This document shows, in pieces, positions 10,130 to 21,396 of a stretch of DNA of 64,000 bases (positions within the stretch are counted from its first letter, which is position 1; every line of letters begins with the position of its first letter). Location of the stretch: positions 35,503,959 through 35,567,958 of the forward strand of contig NC_087069.1 in NCBI RefSeq assembly GCF_963678635.1, in the 5' to 3' direction. This DNA is from Symsagittifera roscoffensis (taxonomy: Eukaryota; Xenacoelomorpha; Acoela; Convolutidae). The position numbers and the translations under genes are program-made. Below the pieces are notes generated by a model. The model made no database searches and had not been told where the DNA came from. It saw nothing but the letters and a program-made list of their open reading frames with translations.

Positions 10130-10520
10130 TTTGTCCACTTTTTGATGTAAAGTGGAACCAGTTCTGAACTAGTATTTATAAACCAATTATATTATTGATG
10201 AAACTATCACTACTAAATATTTCTAACTAACCAATCATATTCCATCTCTAACATTGACACTTATTTGTAAGTGCTGAAACTACTTGTAGCTTCAGCACCA
10301 GAACAATTTGAACAAAACTTTGAATACAGTTGTTCTCCTTCTGGATAAACTCCAAGAACTAACTCGTTAAAACCAGTATACACTAGATCTATTTAGACTA
10401 GGAGATATAAGAGTAAGATTAAGATTGGTATTAGACTAAGAAGTTGCACGAATCTATCCGGTCGAAAATAAATAAGCGTGACAAACAGACGGTGTACTTT
10501 ATCTGAAATTACTCTATGAG
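10130..10520 (+). mobile_element. LTR-like fragment of the envelope-bearing element
   Basis: Similar to the tail of the near-intact unit (54180-54545). Shared in order are GTGGAACC, ACCAATCAT, ACTTATTTGTAAGTGCTGAA, the hairpin closing with TTCAGCACCAGA, AACCAGTATAC.CTAGATCTAT, and the best-conserved block TATTAGACTAAGAAGTTGCA continuing through CGAATCTATCCGG to CAGACGGTGTAC. It stands alone here with no adjacent coding sequence, as a solo LTR would. The 5' and 3' borders are not certain. Confidence 0.6.
10276..10303 (+). other. Conserved hairpin in LTR-like fragment
   Basis: GTGCTGAA and TTCAGCAC form an 8-bp outer stem. An inner CTAC/GTAG stem closes on TT. In the related copy near 54291 the inner pair C-G is replaced by T-A and the flanking A.C mismatch by G.T, so pairing is kept while sequence changes. 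Confidence 0.6.
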
Positions 10521-10538
10521 TACAGGCCAAAGGTGTAC

Positions 10539-10604
10539 TGGTGTTGGGTTTTCCGATTTTTAAAAATATTGCAGAAATTTTTCTCAATTTTTTTAAATCA
10601 GTAT
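10539..10604 (+). repeat. 65-bp direct repeat, right copy
   Basis: Second copy of the 9851 repeat, about 688 bases downstream and in the same orientation. It differs mainly by one T/A change in the A/T tract after TTGCAGAA. Confidence 0.75.
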
Positions 10605-11494
10605 TCACAGCTTCCATAACTCAAATGGACGATAAATTAATAATAAGCCGTTTTAGGTACAAGTTGATGAAGAGTTAGAGCTTAAATATGATTAATTAAA
10701 CCCTAGTGAAACTTAACATGATATCTGCAAAAGTGAGCTCTTTGTAAGACTCGGTTTTTGGAACATTAACTTGTTTTGCTGCTCAATTTCCATTGTAAAT
10801 GCTTTCGATTAAAAAGGAACATCACTTGAGAAAAAATGAAATTGAAGCTGTTAGTTTAACGCAAAACCAGTACTTTAACGCAAAAAAGAATCATAACCAT
10901 TACTCTTCTTAATTCCCAAATTGAAGGCTAACCCCATTAAAATTGCCTAAAATTCTGTAGACCAGTTTTTTTTTGCAGGAAGCTGTGAATCAGTGGTAAG
11001 AAATGTTTCTGCAAACAAACCCAGTGCTGCTTCATCTCTTTCACAGCAACAGTACAGGGCATTAATCCTCGAACTTGAAATGAAAATTGTAAGGAAGCTT
11101 TTGTTTTTTTTCTTTGGTAAAAAAAGTAAATTCGAAAGTTCGGTCCTTAGTTCGGTTCTCAAGTCCGTTCATAAGAGGAAACTAAACTTAACGCTAGCTA
11201 GACAAAAAGTTTTTTCTGTTTGACGATCAGACAAACAAGTTTAAACCAATTCTACACAAAAAAACGGGCTGAGAAGTTCCATGATAGCAAACCGAAGGAC
11301 CGTCTCAAACAGTCTTTAATCCTCGCCAAACTGGTGTCCCTAATTTCTAGTTTTTAGTTTAGACTAGTCGGTTTACTGGTTATTCTATTTATTTTTTCTA
11401 TGCGGCAAGTGACTCAGTTGGTTCTATTTCATCATCGCTGGTTTTTGAGGATAAAAGAATTTAACATAATGGTTTCTAGGTCAAACTGATTCAG

Positions 11495-11725
11495 CTGGAA
11501 AAAGTTGCCGTTTTCTGGGGGAAGAGCTTAAGAGTAACAGTAAATGATAATTAAACTGTGCTAAACTTGACAGGCATAATTCATTGCGATTGGTCTGAAA
11601 AGTCTTTCTTTTCAGTCCAATCATAATGAGTTATGCATGTAATGCTTAACGCAGTTTATTTCTTGCTTACTGTCACGCTTCAGCTGGAAAGTCCTCCTCC
11701 CCAGAACGGGAATTTTTTCAAAGAT
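11495..11725. repeat. Foldback (long imperfect inverted repeat), unit 1
   Basis: Arms of about 110 bases meet near 11604. TGGTCTGAAAAG on the left faces CTTTTCAGTCCAATCAT on the right, and further out GCATAATTC, ACAGTAA and CCGTTTTCTGGGG are mirrored. It is probably an inserted foldback MITE that was amplified with the unit. Confidence 0.65.
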
Positions 11726-11840
11726 GAACCAATTTGATCTAAAACTCATTGCCAAACTCTTTTAACCTCAAAAAGGGCTCTTTTCGAGTTTCCCCCGAGT
11801 TACGCTGTAAAGTATGAACAACAAATCCGTTCACAGTTGT

Positions 11841-12551
11841 CGATTCTTTCACCACACCAAATTTCATTGCATTACCACCGCATACCATATTTTTATTATA
11901 AAAAATTCATTTCGTAGATATCCTTTCACAACGATTTTGTTTTTGGGATACCGCCGTTCCATGTTAATTAGAATGTAGCCACAATTTAGTACAAATTGAT
12001 CACGAAAAAGTAAAAGAGTATTTATGAACACCATATACTACATTGACGCCTCAAATAAAAGAAATTTTCGCCCGAAAGCTTTCGCGCAACAGCTGGAAAC
12101 CCGAGTTTTGATTTACAATCAACCGAAATTTTGTAATCAATCGAAAAAAGATATCCAACAGCAATTACATTTCAGAAAGGTTTTATTATCCTACAAGCAA
12201 AGCTTAAACTCTTGAGATTTTAAGTCTCACTTCCTAAAGGAGTATTCAAAACCTGTGCAATTCATACACACGTTAATCGACGAGCAAGCCTTACCCAGCA
12301 TACTCTTTGCAATACGTCTTTGCTTTGGAATTTTTTCATGTTATATACATAAAATCCTAGTGAACGCAAAAATCAATAAACCAAAATTAAATATTGAATT
12401 CAAAAAAATTAAATACATATGACGATACACACAACACATCGCAAACTCCAACAGCATCATTAAAAAAACAAAGTTAACGAAATCTTCATCACTTACAAGT
12501 TTTTATACCCTCAAACTACAGGCCAACATTTTTCCTAGAAACAATTTCTAA
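11841..12551 (+). pseudogene. Decayed envelope gene fragment, unit 1
   Basis: Corresponds to about residues 515-830 of the envelope at 48145-50763. Recognisable are the sequence around the paired cysteines (GATACC.CCGTTCCATGT against GATACCGCAGTCCCATGT), the AGATATCCAACAGC block, and the region just after the main membrane segment (CTTTGC...GGAATTTTTTCATG...AAAATCCTAGTGAACGCAAAA). Frames are broken by stops and indels. The 5' two thirds of the gene are missing. It lies in the same orientation as the near-intact copy. Confidence 0.75.
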
Positions 12552-12687
12552 TAACAAAACTGATCAAAACAGTAACCAAATGTTCTTATTATATGTCAAC
12601 CAGAAAATACAAACGAGCAGATAATTGAATAACCTCATAAATCGTTCTCAAACTTTCGTTCTTAAAACGAAAATCGTTTCAGTCAAG

Positions 12688-13287
12688 TTGGAGACCCCTT
12701 GGATACCTCTATCGATCTTTTTCTGAACCCTCTGTGTTTCATCGCTCAGCTTTTTTCGCTCCTACCAAGAACCTTCTACAATCGCCGCAACCGGTACTTC
12801 TTTCAACTTTTTCCACTACATCATCAAAGAATTTCACATGCAATTTGACAATTCAACACAAACCCCATTTAACTTTTGCGATTTTTTAGAAACTTCAGAA
12901 GAAGAAATCTCACCTGAATTTTTAGACACCCAAAACAGTCACGCCATAAATGTTTCCACACCAGTATTTCCTCTATCACTTCCCAGTTTCTGGTCATTAC
13001 CTTTGTTCAAATTTCTAGTTCTTCCTTTGGTGATGCCACCCACTTCTATCGCCATTTTTCCACCCCCTTGAAGATACTCAAAGATTTATTTTCGACGACC
13101 AGCATGAAACAGGCAATTTTATCCAACAGCAACAATTAATCCACGAGGATAACGCACCAATAACAATTCAACGGTTAACTCATTCCGCTGCAAGGACTAC
13201 TATAACGTCTAGCACTAATACTCCACACCGGGCCGCGCGCATTCTCAACAAACGCAGAAATCAATCAAACGTCCCCAGAAATTTATA
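12688..13287 (+). pseudogene. Decayed ORF3 fragment, unit 1
   Basis: Matches the N-terminal part of the unknown 601-residue protein that follows envelope. CCCCTTGGATCCCTCTATCGATC corresponds to its LGSLHRS start, and the later CACTAATACTCCACACCGGGC matches its NTNRAYR region. The start codon position is changed (TTGG in place of ATGA). The Ser/Pro-rich centre is shortened. A 77-codon stretch (12838-13071) is still open. Confidence 0.7.
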
Positions 13288-14149
13288 AAATCGTACAACT
13301 AAATCACGACTACAAAGAGGGATCATTCACAACAGACTAACATGCATGAAATTTTAGTTTTCTTTTTGTGCAACAATCATTCGCGAATCATTAACTTGTT
13401 TTGCTGCTCAATTTCCATTGTAAATGCTTTCGATTAAAAAGGAACATCACTTAAGAAAAAATGAAATTGAAGCTGTTAGTTTAACGCAAAACCAGTACTT
13501 TAACGCAAAAAAGAATCATAACCATTACTCTTCTTAATTCCCAAATTGAAGGCTAACCCCATTAAAATTGCCTAAAATTTTGTAGACCAGTTTTTTTTAG
13601 GAAGCTGTGAATCAGTGGTAAGAAATGTTTCTGCAAACAAACCCAGTGCTGCTTCATCTCTTTCACAGCAACAGTACAGGGCATTTATCCTCGAACTTGA
13701 AATGAAAATTGTAAGGAAGTTTTTGTTTTTTTTCTTCGGTAAAAAAAGTAAATTCGAAAGTTCGGTCCTTAGTTCGGTTCTCAAGTCCGTTCATTAGAGG
13801 AAACTAAACTTAACGCTAGTTAGACAAAAAGTTTTTTTCTGTTTGACGATCAGACAAACAAGTTTAAACCAATTCTACACAAAAAAAACGGGCTGAGAAT
13901 GCTAAGTGGGGCTGAACTCCCTTGTGCTAAAAAGTTCCATGATAGCAAACCGAAGGACCGTCTCAATCGGTCTTTAATCCTCGCCAAACTGGTTTCCCTA
14001 ATTTCTAGTTTTTAGCTTAGAATAGTCGGTTTACTGGTTTTTCTATTTATTTTTTCTATGCGACAGGTGACTTAGTTGGTTCTATTTCATCCTCGCTGGT
14101 TTTTGAGGATAAAAGAATTTAACATAATTGTTTCTAGGTAAAACTGATT

Positions 14150-14385
14150 TAGCTGGAAAAAGTTACCGTTTTCTGGGGAAGAGCTTAAGAGTAACAGTAA
14201 ATGATAATACAACTGTGCTAAAGTGGACATGCATAATTCCTTGTGATTGGTCTGAAAAGTCTTTCTTTTCAGTTCAATCATAAAGAATTATGCATGTTAT
14301 TCTAAACGCAGTTTAATTCTTGCTTACTGTCACGCTTCAGCTGGAAAATCCTCCTCCCCAGAACGGGAATTTTTTCAAAGATGAA
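14150..14385. repeat. Foldback, unit 2
   Basis: Same structure as in unit 1, centred near 14262. The inner arms GCATAATTCCTTGTGATTGG and the mirrored CAATCATAAAGAATTATGC are easy to see. Confidence 0.65.
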
Positions 14386-14497
14386 ACAATTTGATCTGAA
14401 ACTCATTGTCAAACTCTTTTAACCTCAAAAAGGGCTCTTTTCGAGTTTCCCCCGAGTTACGCTGTAAAGTATGAACAACAAATCCGTTCACAGTTGT

Positions 14498-15198
14498 CGA
14501 TTCTTTCACCACACCAAATTTCATTGCATTACCACCGCATACCATTTTTTTATTATAAAAAATTCATTTCGTAGATATCCTTTCACAACGATTTTGTTTT
14601 TGGGATACCGCCGTTCCATGTTAATTAGAATGTAGCCACAATTTAGTACAAATTAACCACGAAAAAGTATATTTATGAACACCATATACTTTATTGACGC
14701 TTCAAATAAAAGAAATTTTCGCCCGAAAGCTTTCGCGCAACAGCTGGAAACCCGAGTTTTGATTTACAATCAACAGAAATTTTGTAATTAATCGAAAAAA
14801 GATAACCAACAGCAATTACATTTCAGAAAGGTTTTAATATCCTACAAGCAAAGCTTAAACTCTTGAGATTTTAAGTCTCACTTCCTAAAGGAGTATTCAA
14901 ACCTGTGCAATTCATACACACGTTAATCGACGAGCAAGCCTTACCCAGCATACTCTTTGCAATACGTCTTTGCTTTGGAATTTTTTCATGTTATATAAAT
15001 AAAATCCTAGTGAACGCAAAAATCAATAAACAAAATTTAATATTGAGTACAAAAAAATCAAATACATATGACGATACACACAACACATCACAAACTCCAA
15101 CAGCATCATTTAAAAAAAAGTTAACGAAATCTTCATCACTTAGAAGTTTTTATACCCTCAAACTACAGGCCAAAATTTTTCCTAGAAACAATTTCTAA
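14498..15198 (+). pseudogene. Decayed envelope gene fragment, unit 2
   Basis: Copy of the unit 1 fragment. A 97-codon frame (14905-15198) still reads through the region after the membrane anchor; its ILFAIRLCFGIFSCYINKIL parallels ILFAGFFGIFSTSINKIL of the near-intact envelope, and NTYDDTHN parallels NTYDEEHN. This gives the clearest link between the triplicated unit and the 48-kb gene. Confidence 0.78.
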
Positions 15199-15342
15199 TA
15201 ACAAAACTGATCAAAACAGTAACCAAATGTTCTTATTATATGTCAACCAGAAAATACAAACGATCTATACGAGCAGATAATTGAATAACCTCATAAATCG
15301 TTCTCAAACTTTCGTTCTTAAAACGAAAATCGTTTCAGTCAA

Positions 15343-15942
15343 GTTGGAGACCCCTTGGATCCCTCTATCGATCTTTTTCTGACCCCTCTGTGTTTCATCG
15401 CTCACCTTCTTTTGCTTCTATCAAGAACTTTCTACAATCGCCGCAACCGGTACTTCTTTCAACTTTTTCCACTACATCATCAAAGAATTTCACATTCACT
15501 TTGACAATTCAACACAAACCCCATTTAACGTTTGCGATTTTTTAGTAACTTCAGAAGAAGAAATCTCACCTGAATTTTTAGACACCCAAAACAGTCACGC
15601 CATAAATGTTTCCACACCAGTATTTCCTCTATCACTTCCCAGTTTCTGGTCATTACCTTTGTTCAAATTTCTAGTTCTTCCTTTGGTGATGCCACCCACT
15701 TCTATCGCCATTTTTCCACCCCCTTGAAGATACTCAAAGATTTATTTTCGACGACCAGCATGAAACAGGCAATTTTATCCAACAGCAACAATTAATCCAC
15801 GAGGATAACGCACCAATAACAATTCAACGGTTAACTCATTCCGCTGCAAGGACTACTATAACGTCTAGCACTAATACTCCACACCGGGCCGCGCGCATTC
15901 TCAACAAACGCAGAAATCAATCAAACGTCCCCAGAAATTTAT
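15343..15942 (+). pseudogene. Decayed ORF3 fragment, unit 2
   Basis: Same as in unit 1, with private changes such as an in-frame TAG in the TTTTTAGTAACTTC segment (about 15540) where units 1 and 3 read TTTTTAGAAAC. Confidence 0.7.
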
Positions 15943-16805
15943 AAAATCGTACAACTAAATCACGACTACAAAGAGGGATCATTCACAACAGACTAACATG
16001 CATGAAATTTTAGTTTTCTTTTTGTGCAACAATCATTCGCGAATCATTAACTTGTTTTGCTGCTCAATTTCCATTGTAAATGCTTTCGATTAAAAAGGAA
16101 CATCACTTAAGAAAAAATGAAATTGAAGCTGTTAGTTTAACGCAAAACCAGTACTTTAACGCAAAAAAGAATCATAACCATTACTCTTCTTAATTCCCAA
16201 ATTGAAGGCTAACCCCATTAAAATTGCCTAAAATTTTGTAGACCAGTTTTTTTTAGGAAGCTGTGAATCAGTGGTAAGAAATGTTTCTGCAAACAAACCC
16301 AGTGCTGCTTCATCTCTTTCACAGCAACAGTACAGGGCATTTATCCTCGAACTTGAAATGAAAATTGTAAGGAAGTTTTTGTTTTTTTTCTTCGGTAAAA
16401 AAAGTAAATTCGAAAGTTCGGTCCTTAGTTCGGTTCTCAAGTCCGTTCATTAGAGGAAACTAAACTTAACGCTAGTTAGACAAAAAGTTTTTTTCTGTTT
16501 GACGATCAGACAAACAAGTTTAAACCAATTCTACACAAAAAAAACGGGCTGAGAATGCTAAGTGGGGCTGAACTCCCTTGTGCTAAAAAGTTCCATGATA
16601 GCAAACCGAAGGACCGTCTCAATCGGTCTTTAATCCTCGCCAAACTGGTTTCCCTAATTTCTAGTTTTTAGCTTAGAATAGTCGGTTTACTGGTTTTTCT
16701 ATTTATTTTTTCTATGCGACAGGTGACTTAGTTGGTTCTATTTCATCCTCGCTGGTTTTTGAGGATAAAATAATTTAACATAATGGTTTCTAGGTAAAAC
16801 TGATT

Positions 16806-17040
16806 CAGCTGGAAAAAGTTACCGTTTTCTGGGGAAGAGCTTAAGAGTAACAGTAAATGATAATACAACTGTGCTAAAGTGGACATGCATAATTCCTTGT
16901 GATTGGTCTGAAAAGTCTTTCTTTTCAGTTCAATCATAAAGAATTATGAATGTTATTCTTAACGCAGCTTAATTCTTGCTTACTGTCACGCTTCAGCTGG
17001 AAAATCCTCCTCCCCAGAACGGGAATTTTTTCAAAGATGA
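16806..17040. repeat. Foldback, unit 3
   Basis: Same structure as in unit 1, centred near 16918, with small independent changes (for example GAATTATGAATG in place of GAATTATGCATG). Confidence 0.65.
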
Positions 17041-17152
17041 AACAATTTGATCTAAAACTCATTGTCAAACTCTTTTAACCTCAAAAAGGGCTCTTTTCGA
17101 GTTTCCCCCGAGTTACGCTGTAAAGTATGAACAACAAATCCGTTCACAGTTG

Positions 17153-17860
17153 TCGATTCTTTCACCACACCAAATTTCATTGCATTACCGCCGCATACCA
17201 TTTTTTTATTATAAAAAATTCATTTCGTAGATATCCTTTCACAACGATTTTGTTTTTGGGATACCGCTGTTCCATGTTAATTAGAATGTAGCCACAATTT
17301 GGTACAAATTAACCACGAAAAAGTAAAAGAGTATTTATGAACACCATATACTTTATTGACGCATCAAATAAAAGAAATTTTCGCCCGAAAGCTTTCGCGC
17401 AACAGCTGGAAACCCGAGTTTTGATTTACAATCAACCGAAATTTTGTAATTAATCGAAAAAAGATAACCAACAGCAATTAAATTTTAGAAAGGTTTTAAT
17501 ATCCTACAAGCAAAGCTTAAACTCTTGAGATTTTAAGTCTCACTTCCTAAAGGAGTATTCAAAACCTGTGCAATTCATACACACGTTAATCGACGAGCAA
17601 GCCTTACCCAGCATACTCTTTGCAATACGTCTTTGCTTTGGAATTTTTTCATGTTATATAAATAAAATCCTAGTGAACGCAAAAATCAATAAACAAAATT
17701 TAATATTGAGTTCAAAAAAATCAAATACATATGACGATACACACAACACATCACAATTTCCAACAGCATCATTAAAAAAAAGTTAACGAAATCTTCATCA
17801 CTTACAAGTTTTTATACCCTCAAACTACGGGCCAAAATTTTTCCTAGAAACAATTTCTAA
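17153..17860 (+). pseudogene. Decayed envelope gene fragment, unit 3
   Basis: Third copy of the fragment. An open stretch (17568-17786) again covers the post-anchor region. Differences from unit 2 are scattered single bases, as expected of neutral drift after the triplication. Confidence 0.76.
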
Positions 17861-18004
17861 TAACAAAACTGATCAAAACAGTAACTAAATGTTCTTATCA
17901 TATGTCAACCAGAAAATACAAACGATCTATACGAGCAGATAATTGAATAACCTCATAAATCGTTCTCAAACTTTCGTTCTTAAAACGAAAATCGTTTCAG
18001 TCAA

Positions 18005-18605
18005 GTTGGAGACCCCTTGGATCCCTCTATCGATCTTTTTCTGACCCCTCTGTGTTTCATTGCTCACCTTCTTTCGCTCCTATCAAGAACCTTCTACAAT
18101 CGCCGCAACCGGTACTTCTTTCAACTTTTTCCACTACATCATCAAAGAATTTCACATTCAATTTGACAATTCAACACAAACCCCATTTAACTTTTGCGAT
18201 TTTTTAGAAACTTCAGAAGAAGAAAACTCACCTGAATTTTTAGACACCCAAAACAGTCACGCCATAAATGTTTCCACATCAGTATTTTCTTTATCACTTC
18301 CCAGTTTCTGGTCATTACCTTTGTTCAAATTTCTAGTTCTTCCTTTGGTGATGCCACCCATTTCTATCGCCATTTTTCCACCCCCTTGGAGATACTCCAA
18401 GATTTATTTTCGACGACCAGCATGAAACAGGCAATTTTATCCATCAGCAACAATTAATCCACAAGGATAACGCACCAATAACAATTCAACGGTTAACACA
18501 TTCCGCTGCTAGGACTACTATAACGTCTAGCACTAATACTCCACACCGGGCCGCGCGCATTCTCAACAAACGCAGAAATCAATCAAACGTCCCCAGAAAT
18601 TTATA
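18005..18605 (+). pseudogene. Decayed ORF3 fragment, unit 3
   Basis: Third copy. The longest open part is 121 codons (18060-18425), read in a frame that includes NFCDFLETSEEENSPEFLD, the counterpart of NPNIETPDEFADSEPSPSN in the near-intact protein. Confidence 0.7.
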
Positions 18606-18706
18606 AAATCGCACAACTAAATCACGACTACAAAAAGGGATCATTCACAACAGACTAACATGCATGAAATTTTAGTTTTCTCTTTGTGCAACAATCATTC
18701 GCGAAC

Positions 18707-19860
18707 TCACTTGCTCAAAAATTTCATCGCATAAGAATACATAGTATATAAATGAGTCTCAGGTTTCGCAAACCACTGATAACAAATTTAACCATGTTTC
18801 TACGCTTTCGGAATTTCCCTTAACCCGGTAGGATTAAAGCTTAAATAACCAAAACAGCTTAAAAACGCAACACCATAAGAACGCACTGCCAACATGTAGA
18901 GGAAGGTTTCACTATTCTGAAATCAAATCAAAATGGATTATATATACTTCTGAAAGCAAAAACTGAGTTTAATTAGGACCACATGCATTTTTTGTCAGCC
19001 CCAGATTAACAATCATCACAGATTAGCTATTTTAAACAAGTGGACACAATCACAAAAATTAACTGACAGAAACACCAGTTATAAAGGAAAGAAAAAGGGT
19101 GTAATCAATACAAACTTTACTACTTAAACCACTGGTCTAATTAGTAGGACAACCCTATAGCCGGCGTCACCAACCGAGGTAAATCACGCCTAGAAACCTT
19201 GCACTCTAACTCTGCTAAGAGTGGCTCCAGTGTGAGCAACTCTTCAAAATAATTGAACTAAGATGAAAGCTTGTGCGAAAACAACTACATATTTCATCAC
19301 TAAAACTGAAATCACTAAAGTGCAGAAAAAAATGTAAAAGAATTTACAGATTACAATCTAGATGAAGCAAAAGGGGAGAAAATCACCAAATTTGGAATAG
19401 CAAATCTTTTTATTTTGCTTGCAGCAGTCTCATTCTCCTCTATAAGTAATTATGGAGTTGACATCGAAGAAAAAGAATCCATTGAAACAGAAGATTGGCC
19501 ACCTCGATGTGAAATTTACATACGAGTCGTTTTCGAAACGTCTCTCAGAAAAGCCAAGATATCATCTCGAATGTAGTCCTGCTCTGAATTGTGAAATCGA
19601 CTTTCTAAAAGCACTTATCTTTACATCACTTCGATCTCTTGGAAAAACGATAATCAGTCATCATCATATGTGTTTTGAAGACACATAAAAACAACTCTCT
19701 CAAGAACTCCGAAATCTTTCCAACAAAAAACTCAGAACTTAAAAGCTTCTTTAGAACCCAGATGGGTGAAACCAGGTTGAAATTAGTTATTTTAAGCAAA
19801 TTTTTTGCATTTCACTGTGAATGCTTATCACTCGGCACAATTACAATAACAAACATTTAA
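18707..19860 (+). mobile_element. 3' trailer remnant of the decayed element
   Basis: Follows unit 3 and lines up with the trailer after ORF3 at 53040-54190. Shared are TTCC.TTAACCCGGT, TATAGCCGGC, GAGCAACTCTTCAAAATAA, GAACTAA.A..AAAGCTTGTG, CCACCTCGATGT and CC.GATGGGTG.AACC. The order is the same, so this is one continuous decayed copy whose front end is unit 3. No LTR-like hairpin was found after it. Confidence 0.65.
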
Positions 19861-20375
19861 GATTAGACGAAACTCTTTTTTATCATGGCACATGGAGACA
19901 AATTATTTCTTAGTTTAAAATGGACAAAACGCAAATCAATTTTTGAAAAGTTGATAATGCACTGTTAATTAAAGCTGACCTTCATTTAGAATTGAGTACA
20001 GTTCTAGCAAAACTACAAATCACAGATACCAGCGAAAGCAAAATCGTCAGGCAAACACAATAATAGGAAAACAAACTTCAACAACAACAATTACATCAAG
20101 AAATCCATTTATCATGTAAAAAATATCAAAAATTTTGCGATCTTACAATTCGCACACAAGCAATCGTTGTTTGGTTGGCTGAGTTTCTTGTACATTCTTT
20201 CAAGTAACAAAAATTCAAACACGAAAATTAAAATCCTATCGGAATTGTTGTAAGGAATCGAAATTTTTCATCGGGTAAGTCCAAGCAAACGAAAACTGAA
20301 GTCAATTCTTACCGAATTAATGCTGAAATCAAATTCAACTAAAAATTTTCTTATTTACCAAGAAACAAAATACGC

Positions 20376-20930
20376 TTGGTAATACATAAAATCCTTGTTC
20401 AAGCGCAAAACTCGGAAGTTTTGTTAGATTATGAAAAAAAGTTGAATACAACACATTATCATTGCAATCGCGCAACAGCTAGAAACCCGAGTTTTGATTT
20501 AAAGTCAATCAAAAAGTCGTATATAAATGAAAAAAAAGATATCCAACAGCAAGTATATTTCAGAAAGTTTTCAATACCCTACAGGCAGAGCTTAAATTCT
20601 TGAGACTTTTTTTCTCATTTCCTAAAGGAGTATTCAACACCTGTGCAATTCATACACACGTTAAGCGACGAGCAAGCCTTACCCAGCATACTCTCTGCGG
20701 TACGTCTTTGCTTTGGATTTTTTTCATTTTAAGTAAACAAAATCCTACTGAACGCAAAAATCGGTGAACAAAAGTTAAAATCGAGTGAACAATCAAATAC
20801 ATTTGACGATACACAAAACACATCACAAACAACAACAGCACCATTAAAAACACAAAGTTTCCAAACTTTTTATCACCTAGGAGTGTTTATACCTTCAAAA
20901 TTTAGGACACATATTTTCCTAGAAACAATT
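20376..20930 (+). pseudogene. Decayed envelope gene fragment, fourth copy
   Basis: Most diverged copy. ARNPSFDLKSI and KKDIQQ match ARNPNIDLQSI and SDIQHH of the near-intact envelope, and ATTCATACACACGTTAAGCGACGAGCAAG matches the post-anchor segment. Stops interrupt the frame. A 75-codon part (20376-20603) is open. Confidence 0.7.
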
Positions 20931-21078
20931 TCCTTTAAAAAATCTGGTAAAAATGAAACCAATTGTTCTTTTTATATGTCAACCACAAAAAAAAACAAAG
21001 TATCTAAACGAGCAGATAATTGAACAACCTCACGATTCGTTCTCAAAAGTTCGTTTTAAAATGAAAATCGTTTTAGCT

Positions 21079-21396
21079 TATGCGCATACCACTTGGATCC
21101 CTCCAGCGATCGTTTTCTGACCCCTCTGTGTTTCATCGCTCACATTCTTTCGCACCTATCAAGAACCTTCTACAATCGCCACAACCGGTACCTCTTTCAA
21201 CTTTTTCCACTACATCATTTAATTCATTTCACATGCTTTCTGACGATTCAACACAAACCCCATTTAACTCTGGCAATTTTTTAGAAATCTCTGAAAAAGA
21301 AATCCCACCTGAATATTTAGACTCCGAAAGCATTCCCACCATAATTGTTTCGACACCAGTATTTACCCTAGAAGTACTTCTCACCAGAAAACTTTA
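21079..21396 (+). pseudogene. ORF3 N-terminal fragment, fourth copy
   Basis: An ATG-started frame of 105 codons (21080-21397 region) reads IPLGSLQRSFSDPS, the counterpart of QLGSLHRSNSHPT. It stays open through STQTPFNSGNFLEISE before a stop. The ATG is in the same place as in the near-intact ORF3, so this copy keeps the start that the triplicated units lost. Confidence 0.65.

Larger units (their letters stand above)
10769..13390 (+). repeat. Tandem 2.65-kb unit, copy 1 of 3
   Basis: Begins AACTTGTTTTGCTGCTCAAT. The same start recurs at 13391 and 16047, so units are about 2622, 2656 and 2660 bases. Each unit has a unique left part (a TTTTTTTTGCAGGAAGCTGTG exon-like acceptor and a roughly 70-codon open frame near 10993), a foldback centred near 11604, and decayed envelope and ORF3 sequence. 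Copy 1 lacks a roughly 30-base stretch (GAATGCTAAGTGGGGCTGAA...) present in copies 2 and 3. Confidence 0.9.
13391..16046 (+). repeat. Tandem 2.65-kb unit, copy 2 of 3
   Basis: Nearly identical to copy 3 through the left half (a 212-base stretch at 13572 and 16228 reads the same on inspection), with a period of exactly 2656 bases between the matching frames. The junction CATTCGCGAATCATTAACTTG is the same on both sides of this unit, which points to unequal exchange or rolling amplification rather than independent insertions. Confidence 0.9.
16047..18706 (+). repeat. Tandem 2.65-kb unit, copy 3 of 3
   Basis: Last unit. After CATTCGCGAA (about 18706) the sequence does not return to AACTTGTTTTGC but continues into 3'-trailer sequence of the parent element (CTCACTTGCTCAAAAATTTC). 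This shows which copy retains the original right flank. Confidence 0.88.

Noticed and set aside
10993-11223. 76-codon frame (NVSANKPSAASSLSQQQYR...) repeated in all three tandem units as a conserved gene
   Set aside because: It is identical because the unit was recently triplicated. The opposite strand is open over the same bases, and no domain or splice context supports a product. An acceptor-like TTTTTTTTGCAG before GAAGCTGTG leaves a small chance that it is an old exon.
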